NCBI GenBank assembly: GCA_024641225.1
Contig: JAHEDN010000027.1
Span: 1-12,825 of the forward strand
DNA from: Burkholderiales bacterium
Lineage (GTDB): Bacteria; Pseudomonadota; Gammaproteobacteria; Burkholderiales; Burkholderiaceae_F
DNA length: 12,825 nt
Reading direction: 5' to 3'
Numbering within the stretch: position 1 is the first letter of the stretch; every line of letters begins with the position of its first letter. This document shows positions 6,972 to 12,825 of this stretch, one piece after another. The notes beneath the pieces were generated by a model. The model was not told where the DNA came from, did no database searches, and worked only from the letters and a program-made list of their open reading frames with translations. The position numbers and the translations under genes are program-made.

Positions 6972-7216
6972 CGTGCCGTCGACGTCCACGACTGATCGCG
7001 ACACCCTGTCCTCTGTCTGATCGCGGAATCGGGATAACATCTCTCGCCGGAAAGGGGTCCGGGGAGCCGAAGGCAAGACGAGCGAACCGCCGAAGCGCAC
7101 AGTCAATCAGAACAGCGCGGCACGGCTTGGGTAGCGCGGGCAAACCTGAACACGCACACGAACTACCGCTGGTAGGAACTGCAACATACCTAGAACAGCC
7201 CGTCAAAGGAGAGACC
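6972..7216 (+). promoter_or_regulatory. Leader region between lactonase and dctP
   Basis: The 245 bases contain no credible gene. A hairpin CCGGA/TCCGG (7047-7051 with 7058-7062, 6-base loop), extendable by CTC/GAG across an internal loop, could end the lactonase transcript. A 9-base direct repeat CTGATCGCG occurs at 6992-7000 and 7017-7025. A short dyad CTACC-GCT-GGTAG lies at 7163-7175, 41 bases before dctP. A strong Shine-Dalgarno stretch, AAAGGAGAG (7205-7213), precedes the dctP ATG. No convincing -35/-10 pair was found. The region probably lets the TRAP genes be regulated apart from the lactonase, but this is inference. Confidence 0.4.
7041..7066 (+). terminator. Weak hairpin downstream of lactonase
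   Basis: CCGGA (7047-7051) pairs with TCCGG (7058-7062) around AAGGGG, and CTC (7041-7043) can pair with GAG (7064-7066). It lies 70-95 bases past the lactonase stop. No T-run follows, so terminator function is uncertain. Confidence 0.2.
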
Positions 7217-8209
7217 ATGAAACGCAGGATTTTTCTGTCCCATGTTGCCGGCGCAGTGGCAGCGGCCACGATTTCGCTTCCGGCCCGTGCCCAGGCGATC
7301 ACGCTGCACGGTGCGTCGCAGTTCAGCGACGAGCATCCCTTCACGAAGGGCCTGCTGAAGTTCGAGGAGCTGGTGAAGAAGTATTACGGCAAGCCGATCA
7401 ACTTCGTTCTGCACAAGAACAGCGAACTCGGGCTGGAGAAGGACTACTTCGCGTACATGAACCAGGGCATCTCGGTCGACTACGGGATCGTGTCGCCGGC
7501 GCACATGTCGACGTTCGCCAAGTCCGCCCCGTTCATCGATGCGCCCTTCGTTTTCCGCGATCACGATCAGATGAACAAGGTGATCGCCCAGGACGTGCTG
7601 AAGCCGATCGCCGACGAGATCGCCAAGAAGGCCGACGTCATGCTGATCGGTTATGGCGGCGGCGGCGTGCGCAGCATCTTCGCCAATAAGCCGATCCGCA
7701 ACATGGCCGAGTTGAAGAACCTCAAGATCCGGGTGCAGGGCGCGCCGATCTGGACCCGCACGTTCGCCGCGGCCGGCATGTCGCCGACCGTCATCGCCTA
7801 CAGCGAGATCTACAACGGCATCCAGACCGGCGTGATCGAGGCCGGCGAGAACGAGGCGGCCGGCGTCGAGCAGATGAAGTTCTTCGAGGTCGGTTCCAAT
7901 CTGTCGCAGACCCGGCATGCGATCAGCATCCGGCCGATCTGCTTCTCCGGCAAGACCTTCCGCCGGATGCCGGCCGACCTGCAGGCGGCGATCCGCAAGG
8001 CGGGCACGGAAGCCGGCAACTGGGAGCGTGAACTCGAGTCGAGCAGCGACACGGCGATCCTTCAGAAGCTGGAGAAAGAGGGCAAGCTCAAGCTGCTGAA
8101 GTTCGACGAGCGTGACAAGCTGCGCGAGTCGATGCAACCGGTCCTGGCGGCATACGCCAAGGAAATCGGCGCCGAGGAGATCTTCGCGCGCATCAACGCC
8201 ATCAAGTAG
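7217..8209 (+). CDS. dctP: TRAP transporter substrate-binding protein (DctP family)
   Basis: The 330-residue protein begins MKRRIFLSHVAGA, a hydrophobic stretch and LPARAQA, a signal peptide with a twin-arginine-like RRIFL and AxA cleavage options after residue 25 or 27; export may be by Tat or Sec. The mature part is a typical DctP periplasmic binding protein: IRVQG (171-175) carries the Arg (R172) that in this family salt-bridges the ligand carboxylate, followed by PTVIAYSEIYNGIQTGVIEAGENE (190-213), the conserved binding-cleft segment. It captures an organic acid in the periplasm and hands it to DctQM. The neighbouring SDR, lactonase and FAH-fold genes suggest a uronate or aldonate, but TRAP ligands cannot be told from sequence. 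The start is fixed by a strong Shine-Dalgarno AAAGGAGAG at 7205-7213; the frame is open far upstream inside the lactonase gene, which is a shadow. Confidence 0.95.
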   Translation: MKRRIFLSHVAGAVAAATISLPARAQAITLHGASQFSDEHPFTKGLLKFEELVKKYYGKPINFVLHKNSELGLEKDYFAYMNQGISVDYGIVSPAHMSTFAKSAPFIDAPFVFRDHDQMNKVIAQDVLKPIADEIAKKADVMLIGYGGGGVRSIFANKPIRNMAELKNLKIRVQGAPIWTRTFAAAGMSPTVIAYSEIYNGIQTGVIEAGENEAAGVEQMKFFEVGSNLSQTRHAISIRPICFSGKTFRRMPADLQAAIRKAGTEAGNWERELESSSDTAILQKLEKEGKLKLLKFDERDKLRESMQPVLAAYAKEIGAEEIFARINAIK

Positions 8210-8224
8210 CGGCCTGAATGGACT

Positions 8225-8254
8225 GTGTGGCGGAAACGAGTTCCTCCGCCACGC
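8225..8254 (+). other. Intercistronic hairpin between dctP and dctQ
   Basis: GTGTGGCGGA (8225-8234) pairs with TCCGCCACGC (8245-8254): ten pairs with one G-T wobble and a 10-base loop. It starts 15 bases after the dctP stop and no T-run follows. Such structures between a binding-protein gene and its membrane-component genes are known, as in malE-malF, to protect the upstream message or end part of the transcripts, giving more binding protein than permease. That role is inferred here from position and structure. Confidence 0.55.
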
Positions 8255-8297
8255 TGCCGCCGCGCCCGCTTCCGCCGAGCCATCCCGCGGGAATGCG

Positions 8298-8798
8298 ATG
8301 AGAAAAGTCGTCGATTGGATCTATCGCGGTCTGCAGGTCCTGCTGACCCTGTTGATCGCCATCCTGATCTTGCCGGTAACGATGCAGATACTGGCCCGGT
8401 TCTCGGACCGTGTGCCCAACTACATCTGGACCGAGGAGATGGCGCGCTTCTGCCTGATCTGGATCATCATGCTCGGTGCCAGTGTCGCGGTGCGCGACGG
8501 CGCGCACTTCGACGTCGATGTACTGCCGCATCCGAAGACCCCCTTCGGTCTGGCCGTGAGCCGCATGGTCGTGCATGCGGCGATCTTCCTGGTCGCGCTG
8601 ATCTTCCTCGGCTTCGGCTGGAGGTTCGCCGAGTTCGGCTACGACCAGAACTCCGAGCTGACCGGCATCAACATGATCACGATCCACCTCGCGTGGCCGG
8701 TCGCCGGACTCACCTGGGTGCTGTTCACGCTGGAGAAATTCTACGACGACTACCAGTTGATGAAGAAGGGCAAGGCAGACGCACATGAGCCCGGCTGA
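8298..8798 (+). CDS. dctQ: TRAP transporter small permease subunit (DctQ family)
   Basis: The 166-residue protein has four predicted transmembrane helices (about 12-34, 51-66, 88-108, 127-146), as DctQ subunits do. The family's signature region is visible as WTEEMARFCLIWIIMLGASVAVRDGAHFDVDV (44-75), with the conserved acidic pair after Trp, the Arg, and the GAH motif. It pairs with DctM in the inner membrane to form the translocation unit. The start ATG 8298 follows GGGA at 8289-8292; the frame is open upstream but would run through the dctP tail and the hairpin. A two-codon reading frame, ATG CGA TGA (8293-8301), overlaps the start codon and might affect initiation, or be chance. It overlaps dctM by 14 bases. 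Confidence 0.93.
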   Translation: MRKVVDWIYRGLQVLLTLLIAILILPVTMQILARFSDRVPNYIWTEEMARFCLIWIIMLGASVAVRDGAHFDVDVLPHPKTPFGLAVSRMVVHAAIFLVALIFLGFGWRFAEFGYDQNSELTGINMITIHLAWPVAGLTWVLFTLEKFYDDYQLMKKGKADAHEPG

Positions 8799-10089
8799 AG
8801 TCGCGCTGATTTTGTTCGGCATCTTTGCGGTGCTGGTCGCCGTGCGAGTGCCGGTCGCCTTCGCGCTTGGGCTCGCCTGCGTGCCGGTGTTCTTCATCGA
8901 TGAGCGGCTTACGCCGTTCCTGCTGCTGAACGAGATGCTGAAGTCCTACAACTCGTTCCTGCTGCTCGCGATCCCGTTCTTCATGCTGGCCGCGAACCTG
9001 ATGAATTCGGCCGGCATCACCGACAAGCTGATCAACCTGTCGCGCGCCCTGGTCGGTTGGATGCCGGGCGGACTCGGCCATGTCAGCGTGGTGGTGAGCA
9101 TGCTGTTCGCCGGCATTTCAGGCTCCAGCACCGCCGAAGCTGCTGGCGTCGGCGGAGTTCTGATTCCGGCGATGAAGAAGCAGGGCTACGACACGGAGTT
9201 CGCGGTTGCCCTGGTCGCCTGCGCGGCGGTCATGGGCGTGATCATTCCGCCGAGCATCCTGATGGTGGTCTGGGGTGGCGTGATTTCGGTGTCTATCGGC
9301 GGGCTGTTTCTTGCCGGCGTGCTGCCCGGGACGCTGATGGGCCTTTCCTTCATGACGGTGGTCTACATCTACGCCAAGCGCCGCGGCTACCCCGTCTATG
9401 CCAAGCCCACCTTCAAGGAACTGATGCTGGCCATCGGCCAGGCGATCCTGCCGGTCCTCACGCCGGGCATCATCGTCGGCGGCATCGTCTTCGGCTTTTT
9501 CACGCCGACCGAGGCCTCGGTGGTCGCAGTGCTGTACGCGATGGCACTGGGCATCTTCGTCTACCGGCGCCTGGGGCCGAAGCAGTTGTGGCAGACCATG
9601 TACGACTCCGGGCGCTTTGCCGCGATCTCGCTGTTCTGCATTGGCACGGCATCCGCTTTCGGCTGGCTGCTCGCATATTTCAAGATTCCGCAATTGTTCG
9701 TGAATATGGTGTCCGGATGGGGCGGCGGGATCACCAGCGTCGGCTTCATTACGGCGTTCTGCTTCCTGTTGATCGGCTGCTTCATCGATGCCATCCCGGC
9801 AATCATCATCGTCGGCACGATCCTCGCACCGCTGGCCGAAAGCGTCGGCATGCATCCGATCCATTTCGCGATCATCGGCGTGATTTCGATCGCCTACGGA
9901 CTGGTGACGCCGCCCTATGGGCTGTGCCTGATGATTTCCTGCACCATCGGCGGTATCAAGATCAAGCAGGCGGTGATGGACACCCTGATCCTGTTCATAC
10001 CGATGCTGCTGGTGCTCCTGTTTGTCATCCTCATCCCGGACGCGCTGCTGTGGCTGCCGCGCACGCTGATGCCGAAGCTGGTCCAGTGA
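8785..10089 (+). CDS. dctM: TRAP transporter large permease subunit (DctM family)
   Basis: The 434-residue protein is almost wholly hydrophobic, with about a dozen membrane segments, the usual length and form of DctM. Family signatures are present: PFFMLAANLMNSAGIT (64-79), AGISGSSTAEAAG (109-121), KKQGYDTEFA (131-140) and the IIPPS turn (153-157); in structures of SiaQM-type transporters these regions form the sodium and substrate site of the elevator domain. It imports the acid delivered by DctP using the sodium gradient. The ATG overlaps the end of dctQ by 14 bases, so the two subunits are likely translationally coupled and made in equal amounts. It is the last gene of the plus arm; a perfect 10-bp hairpin begins 18 bases after its stop. 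Confidence 0.95.
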   Translation: MSPAEVALILFGIFAVLVAVRVPVAFALGLACVPVFFIDERLTPFLLLNEMLKSYNSFLLLAIPFFMLAANLMNSAGITDKLINLSRALVGWMPGGLGHVSVVVSMLFAGISGSSTAEAAGVGGVLIPAMKKQGYDTEFAVALVACAAVMGVIIPPSILMVVWGGVISVSIGGLFLAGVLPGTLMGLSFMTVVYIYAKRRGYPVYAKPTFKELMLAIGQAILPVLTPGIIVGGIVFGFFTPTEASVVAVLYAMALGIFVYRRLGPKQLWQTMYDSGRFAAISLFCIGTASAFGWLLAYFKIPQLFVNMVSGWGGGITSVGFITAFCFLLIGCFIDAIPAIIIVGTILAPLAESVGMHPIHFAIIGVISIAYGLVTPPYGLCLMISCTIGGIKIKQAVMDTLILFIPMLLVLLFVILIPDALLWLPRTLMPKLVQ

Positions 10090-10107
10090 CATCGAGGTGA
10101 CGTAGAC

Positions 10108-10130
10108 CGGCCGTTCGAACCGAACGGCCG
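10108..10130. terminator. Perfect 10-bp hairpin between convergent dctM and dioxygenase genes
   Basis: CGGCCGTTCG (10108-10117) and CGAACGGCCG (10121-10130) are perfect complements around the loop AAC. The hairpin lies in the 80-base gap between the convergent stops of dctM and the dioxygenase gene, where a bidirectional terminator is expected. Neither side has a T-run (CTGCTCTTAC on the plus side), so it may act with Rho or as a 3'-end stabiliser. Confidence 0.6.
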
Positions 10131-10169
10131 CTGCTCTTACCTGGTCGCGTTGCTGGTGTCAGGCGTCGC

Positions 10170-11027
10170 TCAGTGCGGCGGCGCAGGCCCGGACTCCTTG
10201 ACGGTGATGCGCCACAGCGTTCGCGGATCGTCCGGGTCGGTCAGCGTCGCCGAATGCAGCAGCGAGGCGTTGTCCCAGAGCGCGACGTCGCCGACGCCAT
10301 AGCTCAGGCGATATTGGTACTTCTCCTGCGTCGCATGCCGCTTGAGTTCGTCGAGCAGCGACAGGGCCTCGTCCTCGGGCATGCCCTCGATGCCGAACGA
10401 ACTGCCCGAAACCGCATACAGCGCCCTGCGCCCGGTGACCGGATGCGGCCGCGCGATGCGATGGCGCACCCACTGCATCCTGCTTTCCTGCTCCTCGGTC
10501 AGCAGCGACGCGACCGTGCGCGAGTGCTCGTCGAGATCATCGCGGTTGCCGTAGTGATGAAGGGCGACCAGAGGCTCGACCGTCTTCTTCATTGCCGCGG
10601 ACAGATCGTCATAGGCGGCGTACTGATTCGCGAACACCGTTTGACCACCTCGCTTCGGCGCCTGGACCGAATACAGCATCGTCGCGCGCGCCGGGACGTC
10701 GAGGTAAGAGTAGTCGCTGTGGAAATACGTGCCGGCATCGGCCAGCCCGATGGGCTGACCGTCCTTCTTCACGTTGGACAGGATCAGGATGTCCGCGATC
10801 TCGGGATGATGGAACTGGTCGATCACGTGCGGCTCGGGCGGCCCGAAGCGCCGCGCGAAGGCGTGGAAGAGTCCGGGCGTCAGCTTCTGGCCGCGCAGCG
10901 CCAGCACCTGCCCGGCGAAGAACGCACCGGCGATTTCCCGGAAGCCCGCGCCGTCGAGCGGCTGGGCAAGGTCAATCTCGCTCGTCTCGAGACCGAATCC
11001 ATCGCACAGCTTGTGAAATCGGGCCAT
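10170..11027 (-). CDS. TfdA/TauD-family Fe(II)/2-oxoglutarate-dependent dioxygenase
   Basis: The 285-residue protein has the iron-binding facial triad H103 and D105 (YFHSDYSYLD) and distal H258 (SLLHSATLTD), plus Arg273 in RTLWRITVK for the 2-oxoglutarate carboxylate. Length and the segments LLDELKRHATQEKYQYR and GVGDVALWDN resemble TfdA (2,4-D dioxygenase) as well as taurine dioxygenases. It would hydroxylate a substrate with decarboxylation of 2-oxoglutarate, in the cytoplasm; whether the substrate is a sulfonate, an aryloxyalkanoate or another acid cannot be told. The frame is open to 11120, but ATG 11027 has AGGAAGAG just upstream and gives the normal N-terminus, while the added residues would be an Arg-rich stretch; the shorter start is chosen. 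It converges on dctM and has no clear metabolic partner in the window, though 2-oxoglutarate would be an end product of the neighbouring pathway. Confidence 0.9.
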   Translation of the reverse strand: MARFHKLCDGFGLETSEIDLAQPLDGAGFREIAGAFFAGQVLALRGQKLTPGLFHAFARRFGPPEPHVIDQFHHPEIADILILSNVKKDGQPIGLADAGTYFHSDYSYLDVPARATMLYSVQAPKRGGQTVFANQYAAYDDLSAAMKKTVEPLVALHHYGNRDDLDEHSRTVASLLTEEQESRMQWVRHRIARPHPVTGRRALYAVSGSSFGIEGMPEDEALSLLDELKRHATQEKYQYRLSYGVGDVALWDNASLLHSATLTDPDDPRTLWRITVKESGPAPPH

Positions 11028-11166
11028 TTCTCTTCCTGCCACGCTCGGCGCCGCGCACCGGCGCAGCCGATGATGACCACCGCGCCTCGGCGCCGGCTCG
11101 CGTGAGGTTCGCCGGCGCAATGCGTCGCGCGCGCCCGGTGATCGAGCCTCGCAACCGCGAACGCGG

Positions 11167-11907
11167 CTATTTTCCGAACACCGTCTTCAGCAGGTCAGTG
11201 CTCCTGGCCGCCGGGTTGGTGCGGATCTTCTTCTCTTCCTCGCCAACCATGTAAAAAAGGCCGTCAAGCGACTTGTTGGTCACGTAGTCGTCGAGGTCCA
11301 GAGACTGCCGACCCATCATCGGCACGCTCTCGTATCGTCCCATCATGTCCTTGTAGGCGCGGGTCGCGCCGACTTCGCCGACCTTCTGCGACACGATCGG
11401 CTTGAACGCCGCGTAGAGTTTGTCGTGCGTCTTGCGGCGGAAGAATTCCGTGGCCGCCGTGTCGCCGCCCGTGAGGATGCCGCGTACGTCCTCCAGCGTC
11501 ATGTCGCGGATCGCGTCGCCGAAATAGCGGGCCGCCTGCGGCGCGGCGGCCTCAGCTGCGCGGTTCATGCTGAGGATGAACTCGTCGACCTGCTTCTGGA
11601 AACCCGCCATCCGCGCGACGTCGGCCACCTTCTGGATGCTCGACGGCATCAGGATCTTCACTGCCGCGTTGCCGAAGTACCCGTTGACCTGCGAGAGACT
11701 GCCGACCGCCCGCTCGGTGCCCACTGCAAGCGCTTCCTTGATCCCCGCCGCGTTGGTCTTGTCGTCGCCAGTGCCCACGTTCGCCCCGGCCGCCGGCATA
11801 CCAGGCAGGGTCCCGGCACCCTTCAGGACGTCGTCGAGCTTGGGCATCTGCGCCGCGGCTGCGCACGCGACGAGCACCCCAACGACCAGCGCCAAACCTC
11901 GTCTCAT
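11167..11907 (-). CDS. DUF4197-family exported protein, possible lipoprotein
   Basis: The 246-residue protein matches the DUF4197 family: KTNAAGIKEALAVGTERAVGSLS (51-73) followed by NAAVKILMP, a central helical region, and a C-terminal YVTNKSLDGLFYMVGEEEKKIRTNP segment that these proteins share. Its molecular function is not established. The N-terminus MRRGLALVVGVLVAC has a lipobox-like LVAC with Cys15, which would make it a lipid-anchored protein; however, AAAAQ just after it also allows ordinary signal peptidase cleavage, so a soluble periplasmic form is possible. A strong Shine-Dalgarno AAAGAGGAGAA lies directly upstream on the minus strand and fixes the start. It stands alone between the PPDK gene and the dioxygenase gene, all on the minus strand, with gaps of 189 and 139 bases that contain no gene. 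Confidence 0.85.
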   Translation of the reverse strand: MRRGLALVVGVLVACAAAAQMPKLDDVLKGAGTLPGMPAAGANVGTGDDKTNAAGIKEALAVGTERAVGSLSQVNGYFGNAAVKILMPSSIQKVADVARMAGFQKQVDEFILSMNRAAEAAAPQAARYFGDAIRDMTLEDVRGILTGGDTAATEFFRRKTHDKLYAAFKPIVSQKVGEVGATRAYKDMMGRYESVPMMGRQSLDLDDYVTNKSLDGLFYMVGEEEKKIRTNPAARSTDLLKTVFGK

Positions 11908-12096
11908 GGTGTTCTCCTCTTTGCACTTGATGACTCTGCCCCGAACGTGCCGTCCGTCGCAGGAGAAAACACTAGCACCCGCGCCGCCACCGCTTCTTGT
12001 GCCTTGTCAGCGGGACGCCGCAGCACGCGCGACGCGCACGGGCAGGGCTCATGTTACGAGGCATCGTGCCTGCGCTACGGCAGGCTTCGGACCCGC
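11908..12096 (-). other. Intergenic region between PPDK and DUF4197 genes
   Basis: These 189 bases contain no credible gene. A small hairpin GCCTGC/GCAGGC (12068-12073 with 12080-12085, 6-base loop) lies just past the PPDK stop and may help end that message, without a T-run. A promoter for the DUF4197 gene is expected here, but no clear -35/-10 pair could be picked out. Confidence 0.3.
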
Positions 12097-12825
12097 CTAC
12101 TCCTCGCGATACTCCGCCTCGCGCAGCTTCGCGTGTGCGGCGGCCAGGCGGGCGATAGGCACCCGCGGGCCGGAACAGGAAACGTAGTTCAGCCCGGCGT
12201 GATGGCAGAAGCGGATCGACGACGGATCGCCGCCGTGCTCGCCGCAGATGCCAACCGAAAGCGTCGGCCGCCGTGCGCGGCCCTTGCTGATCGCCAGCTT
12301 CATCAGTTCGCCGACGCCCTTGACGTCGAGCACTTCGAACGGGTTGTCGCGCAGCAGGCCTGCCTCGTAGTAAAGCGGCAGGAACTTGTTCTCGGCGTCC
12401 TCGCGGGAGAACGAGAAGGTCGCCTGCGTCAGGTCGTTGGTGCCGAATGAGAAGAACTCTGCCGTCTCCGCCATCCGCGTTGCGCGCAGGCAGGCACGCA
12501 CCACCTCGATCATGCTGCCGAACCTCAGCGGCACCGGCACGCCGTAGTCCGCCTCCACGCTGGCATGGATGCGCGCTACGCGTTCGCCGATGCGTTTCAG
12601 TTCCTCGACCGTCACCACCTGCGGCACCATGATCTCCGGCTGCGCGTCGATACCCTCACGGCGGCACTCTGCGGCCGCCTCGACCACCGCGCGGATCTGC
12701 ATCTCGTAGATCTCCGGGTAGGTCATCGCCAGCCGCACGCCGCGGTGGCCGAGCATGGGGTTCACCTCGGCCATCGCCTTGACCTTTTTCAGCACTTCGG
12801 CCTTCTTCTCGATCAGTTCGTCTTC
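12097..12825 (-). CDS. ppdK: Pyruvate, phosphate dikinase, C-terminal part (5' end outside window)
   Basis: The frame is open to the right edge; the visible 243 residues (of a family of ~870-900) are the PEP/pyruvate-binding TIM-barrel end. Landmarks are NPMLGHRGVRL, RFGSMIEV, FSFGTNDLTQATFSFSRED, GICGEHGGDPSS and NYVSCSGPRVPIARLAAAHA. The Cys in NYVSC (codon 12175-12177) corresponds to the catalytic Cys831 of Clostridium symbiosum PPDK. The GTG at 12795 is internal, not a start. PPDK interconverts pyruvate, ATP and phosphate with PEP, AMP and pyrophosphate; in bacteria growing on acids or C2/C3 compounds it supplies PEP. The residues after the catalytic Cys are S-G-P-R where most PPDKs have S-P-F/Y-R. 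The nucleotide-binding and phosphohistidine domains lie outside the window. Confidence 0.95.
   Translation of the reverse strand, partial: EDELIEKKAEVLKKVKAMAEVNPMLGHRGVRLAMTYPEIYEMQIRAVVEAAAECRREGIDAQPEIMVPQVVTVEELKRIGERVARIHASVEADYGVPVPLRFGSMIEVVRACLRATRMAETAEFFSFGTNDLTQATFSFSREDAENKFLPLYYEAGLLRDNPFEVLDVKGVGELMKLAISKGRARRPTLSVGICGEHGGDPSSIRFCHHAGLNYVSCSGPRVPIARLAAAHAKLREAEYREE

Noticed and set aside
7061..7100. GCCGAAGGCAA and CGCCGAAGC, resembling parts of a glycine riboswitch
   Set aside because: The rest of the aptamer, including the conserved closing CTCTCAGGC-type arm, was not found, and the downstream TRAP gene is not glycine-related.
6066..7106. 346-residue open frame on the minus strand
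   Set aside because: It is antisense to the lactonase, and composition is that of a shadow frame.
7170..7184. TGGTAGGAACTGCAA as a sigma-54 promoter
   Set aside because: The GG and GC elements are 8 bases apart rather than the required 10, and no activator gene is nearby.
7190..8137. 315-residue open frame on the minus strand
   Set aside because: It is antisense to dctP; the Leu/Asp/His-rich repeat-like product reflects codon bias.
10173..11105. 310-residue open frame on the plus strand
   Set aside because: It is antisense to the dioxygenase, whose iron-binding triad is in frame.
11028..11120. Longer N-terminus for the dioxygenase
   Set aside because: The 31 added residues are Arg-rich and unlike the family, and a good ribosome-binding site lies directly before the ATG at 11027.
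12068..12085. GCCTGC/GCAGGC hairpin as a firm PPDK terminator
   Set aside because: The stem is only 6 bp with no T-run; it is mentioned under the intergenic entry but not called separately.

Overview
The window is compact, GC-rich (about two-thirds G+C by eye) chromosomal DNA from a proteobacterium. It most resembles Betaproteobacteria of the Burkholderiales type: TRAP carbonate/sugar-acid transport with an SMP-30 lactonase, a DUF4197 protein, bacterial PPDK, ATGA-coupled genes and short intergenic gaps. The taxon is inferred from gene content only. No rRNA, tRNA, CRISPR array, insertion sequence or phage gene was seen, and no stretch above 300 bases lacks a gene.

Left end (1-2568, + strand): the C-terminal part of an M14 zinc carboxypeptidase cut by the window edge, a complete acetyl-CoA acetyltransferase/thiolase with all catalytic residues, and a small four-helix membrane protein of unknown function behind an imperfect hairpin.

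Centre (2593-10089): this is the coherent part, a sugar-acid uptake and oxidation locus in two divergent arms. The minus arm runs from 5767 down to 2593: a D-2-hydroxyacid dehydrogenase, a uronate-dehydrogenase-like SDR coupled to it by a 4-base overlap, then after 125 bases a fumarylacetoacetate-hydrolase-fold enzyme of the XylX/2-keto-3-deoxy-acid dehydratase type. The plus arm runs from 6003 to 10089: an SMP-30/gluconolactonase lactonase, then a three-part TRAP transporter (DctP, DctQ, DctM). A plausible flow is: TRAP import of an aldose-derived acid or uronate; oxidation at C1 to an aldaro-lactone by the SDR; ring opening by the lactonase; dehydration by an enzyme not in this window; conversion of the 2-keto-3-deoxy acid by the FAH-fold enzyme. 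The hydroxyacid dehydrogenase would interconvert a 2-keto and 2-hydroxy acid. The substrate cannot be read from sequence. The 235-base divergent gap holds a nested palindrome that could be an operator, but no regulator gene lies in the window.

Right end (10170-12825, minus strand): a TfdA/TauD-type Fe(II)/2-oxoglutarate dioxygenase converging on dctM across a perfect 10-bp hairpin, a secreted or lipid-anchored DUF4197 protein, and the C-terminal part of pyruvate, phosphate dikinase cut by the right edge.

No clearly new system is evident. The most unusual items are a lysine/arginine-rich tail on the SDR, a hydroxyacid dehydrogenase with a shortened catalytic-acid loop, a Gly-Pro next to the catalytic Cys of PPDK, and several well-formed intercistronic hairpins.
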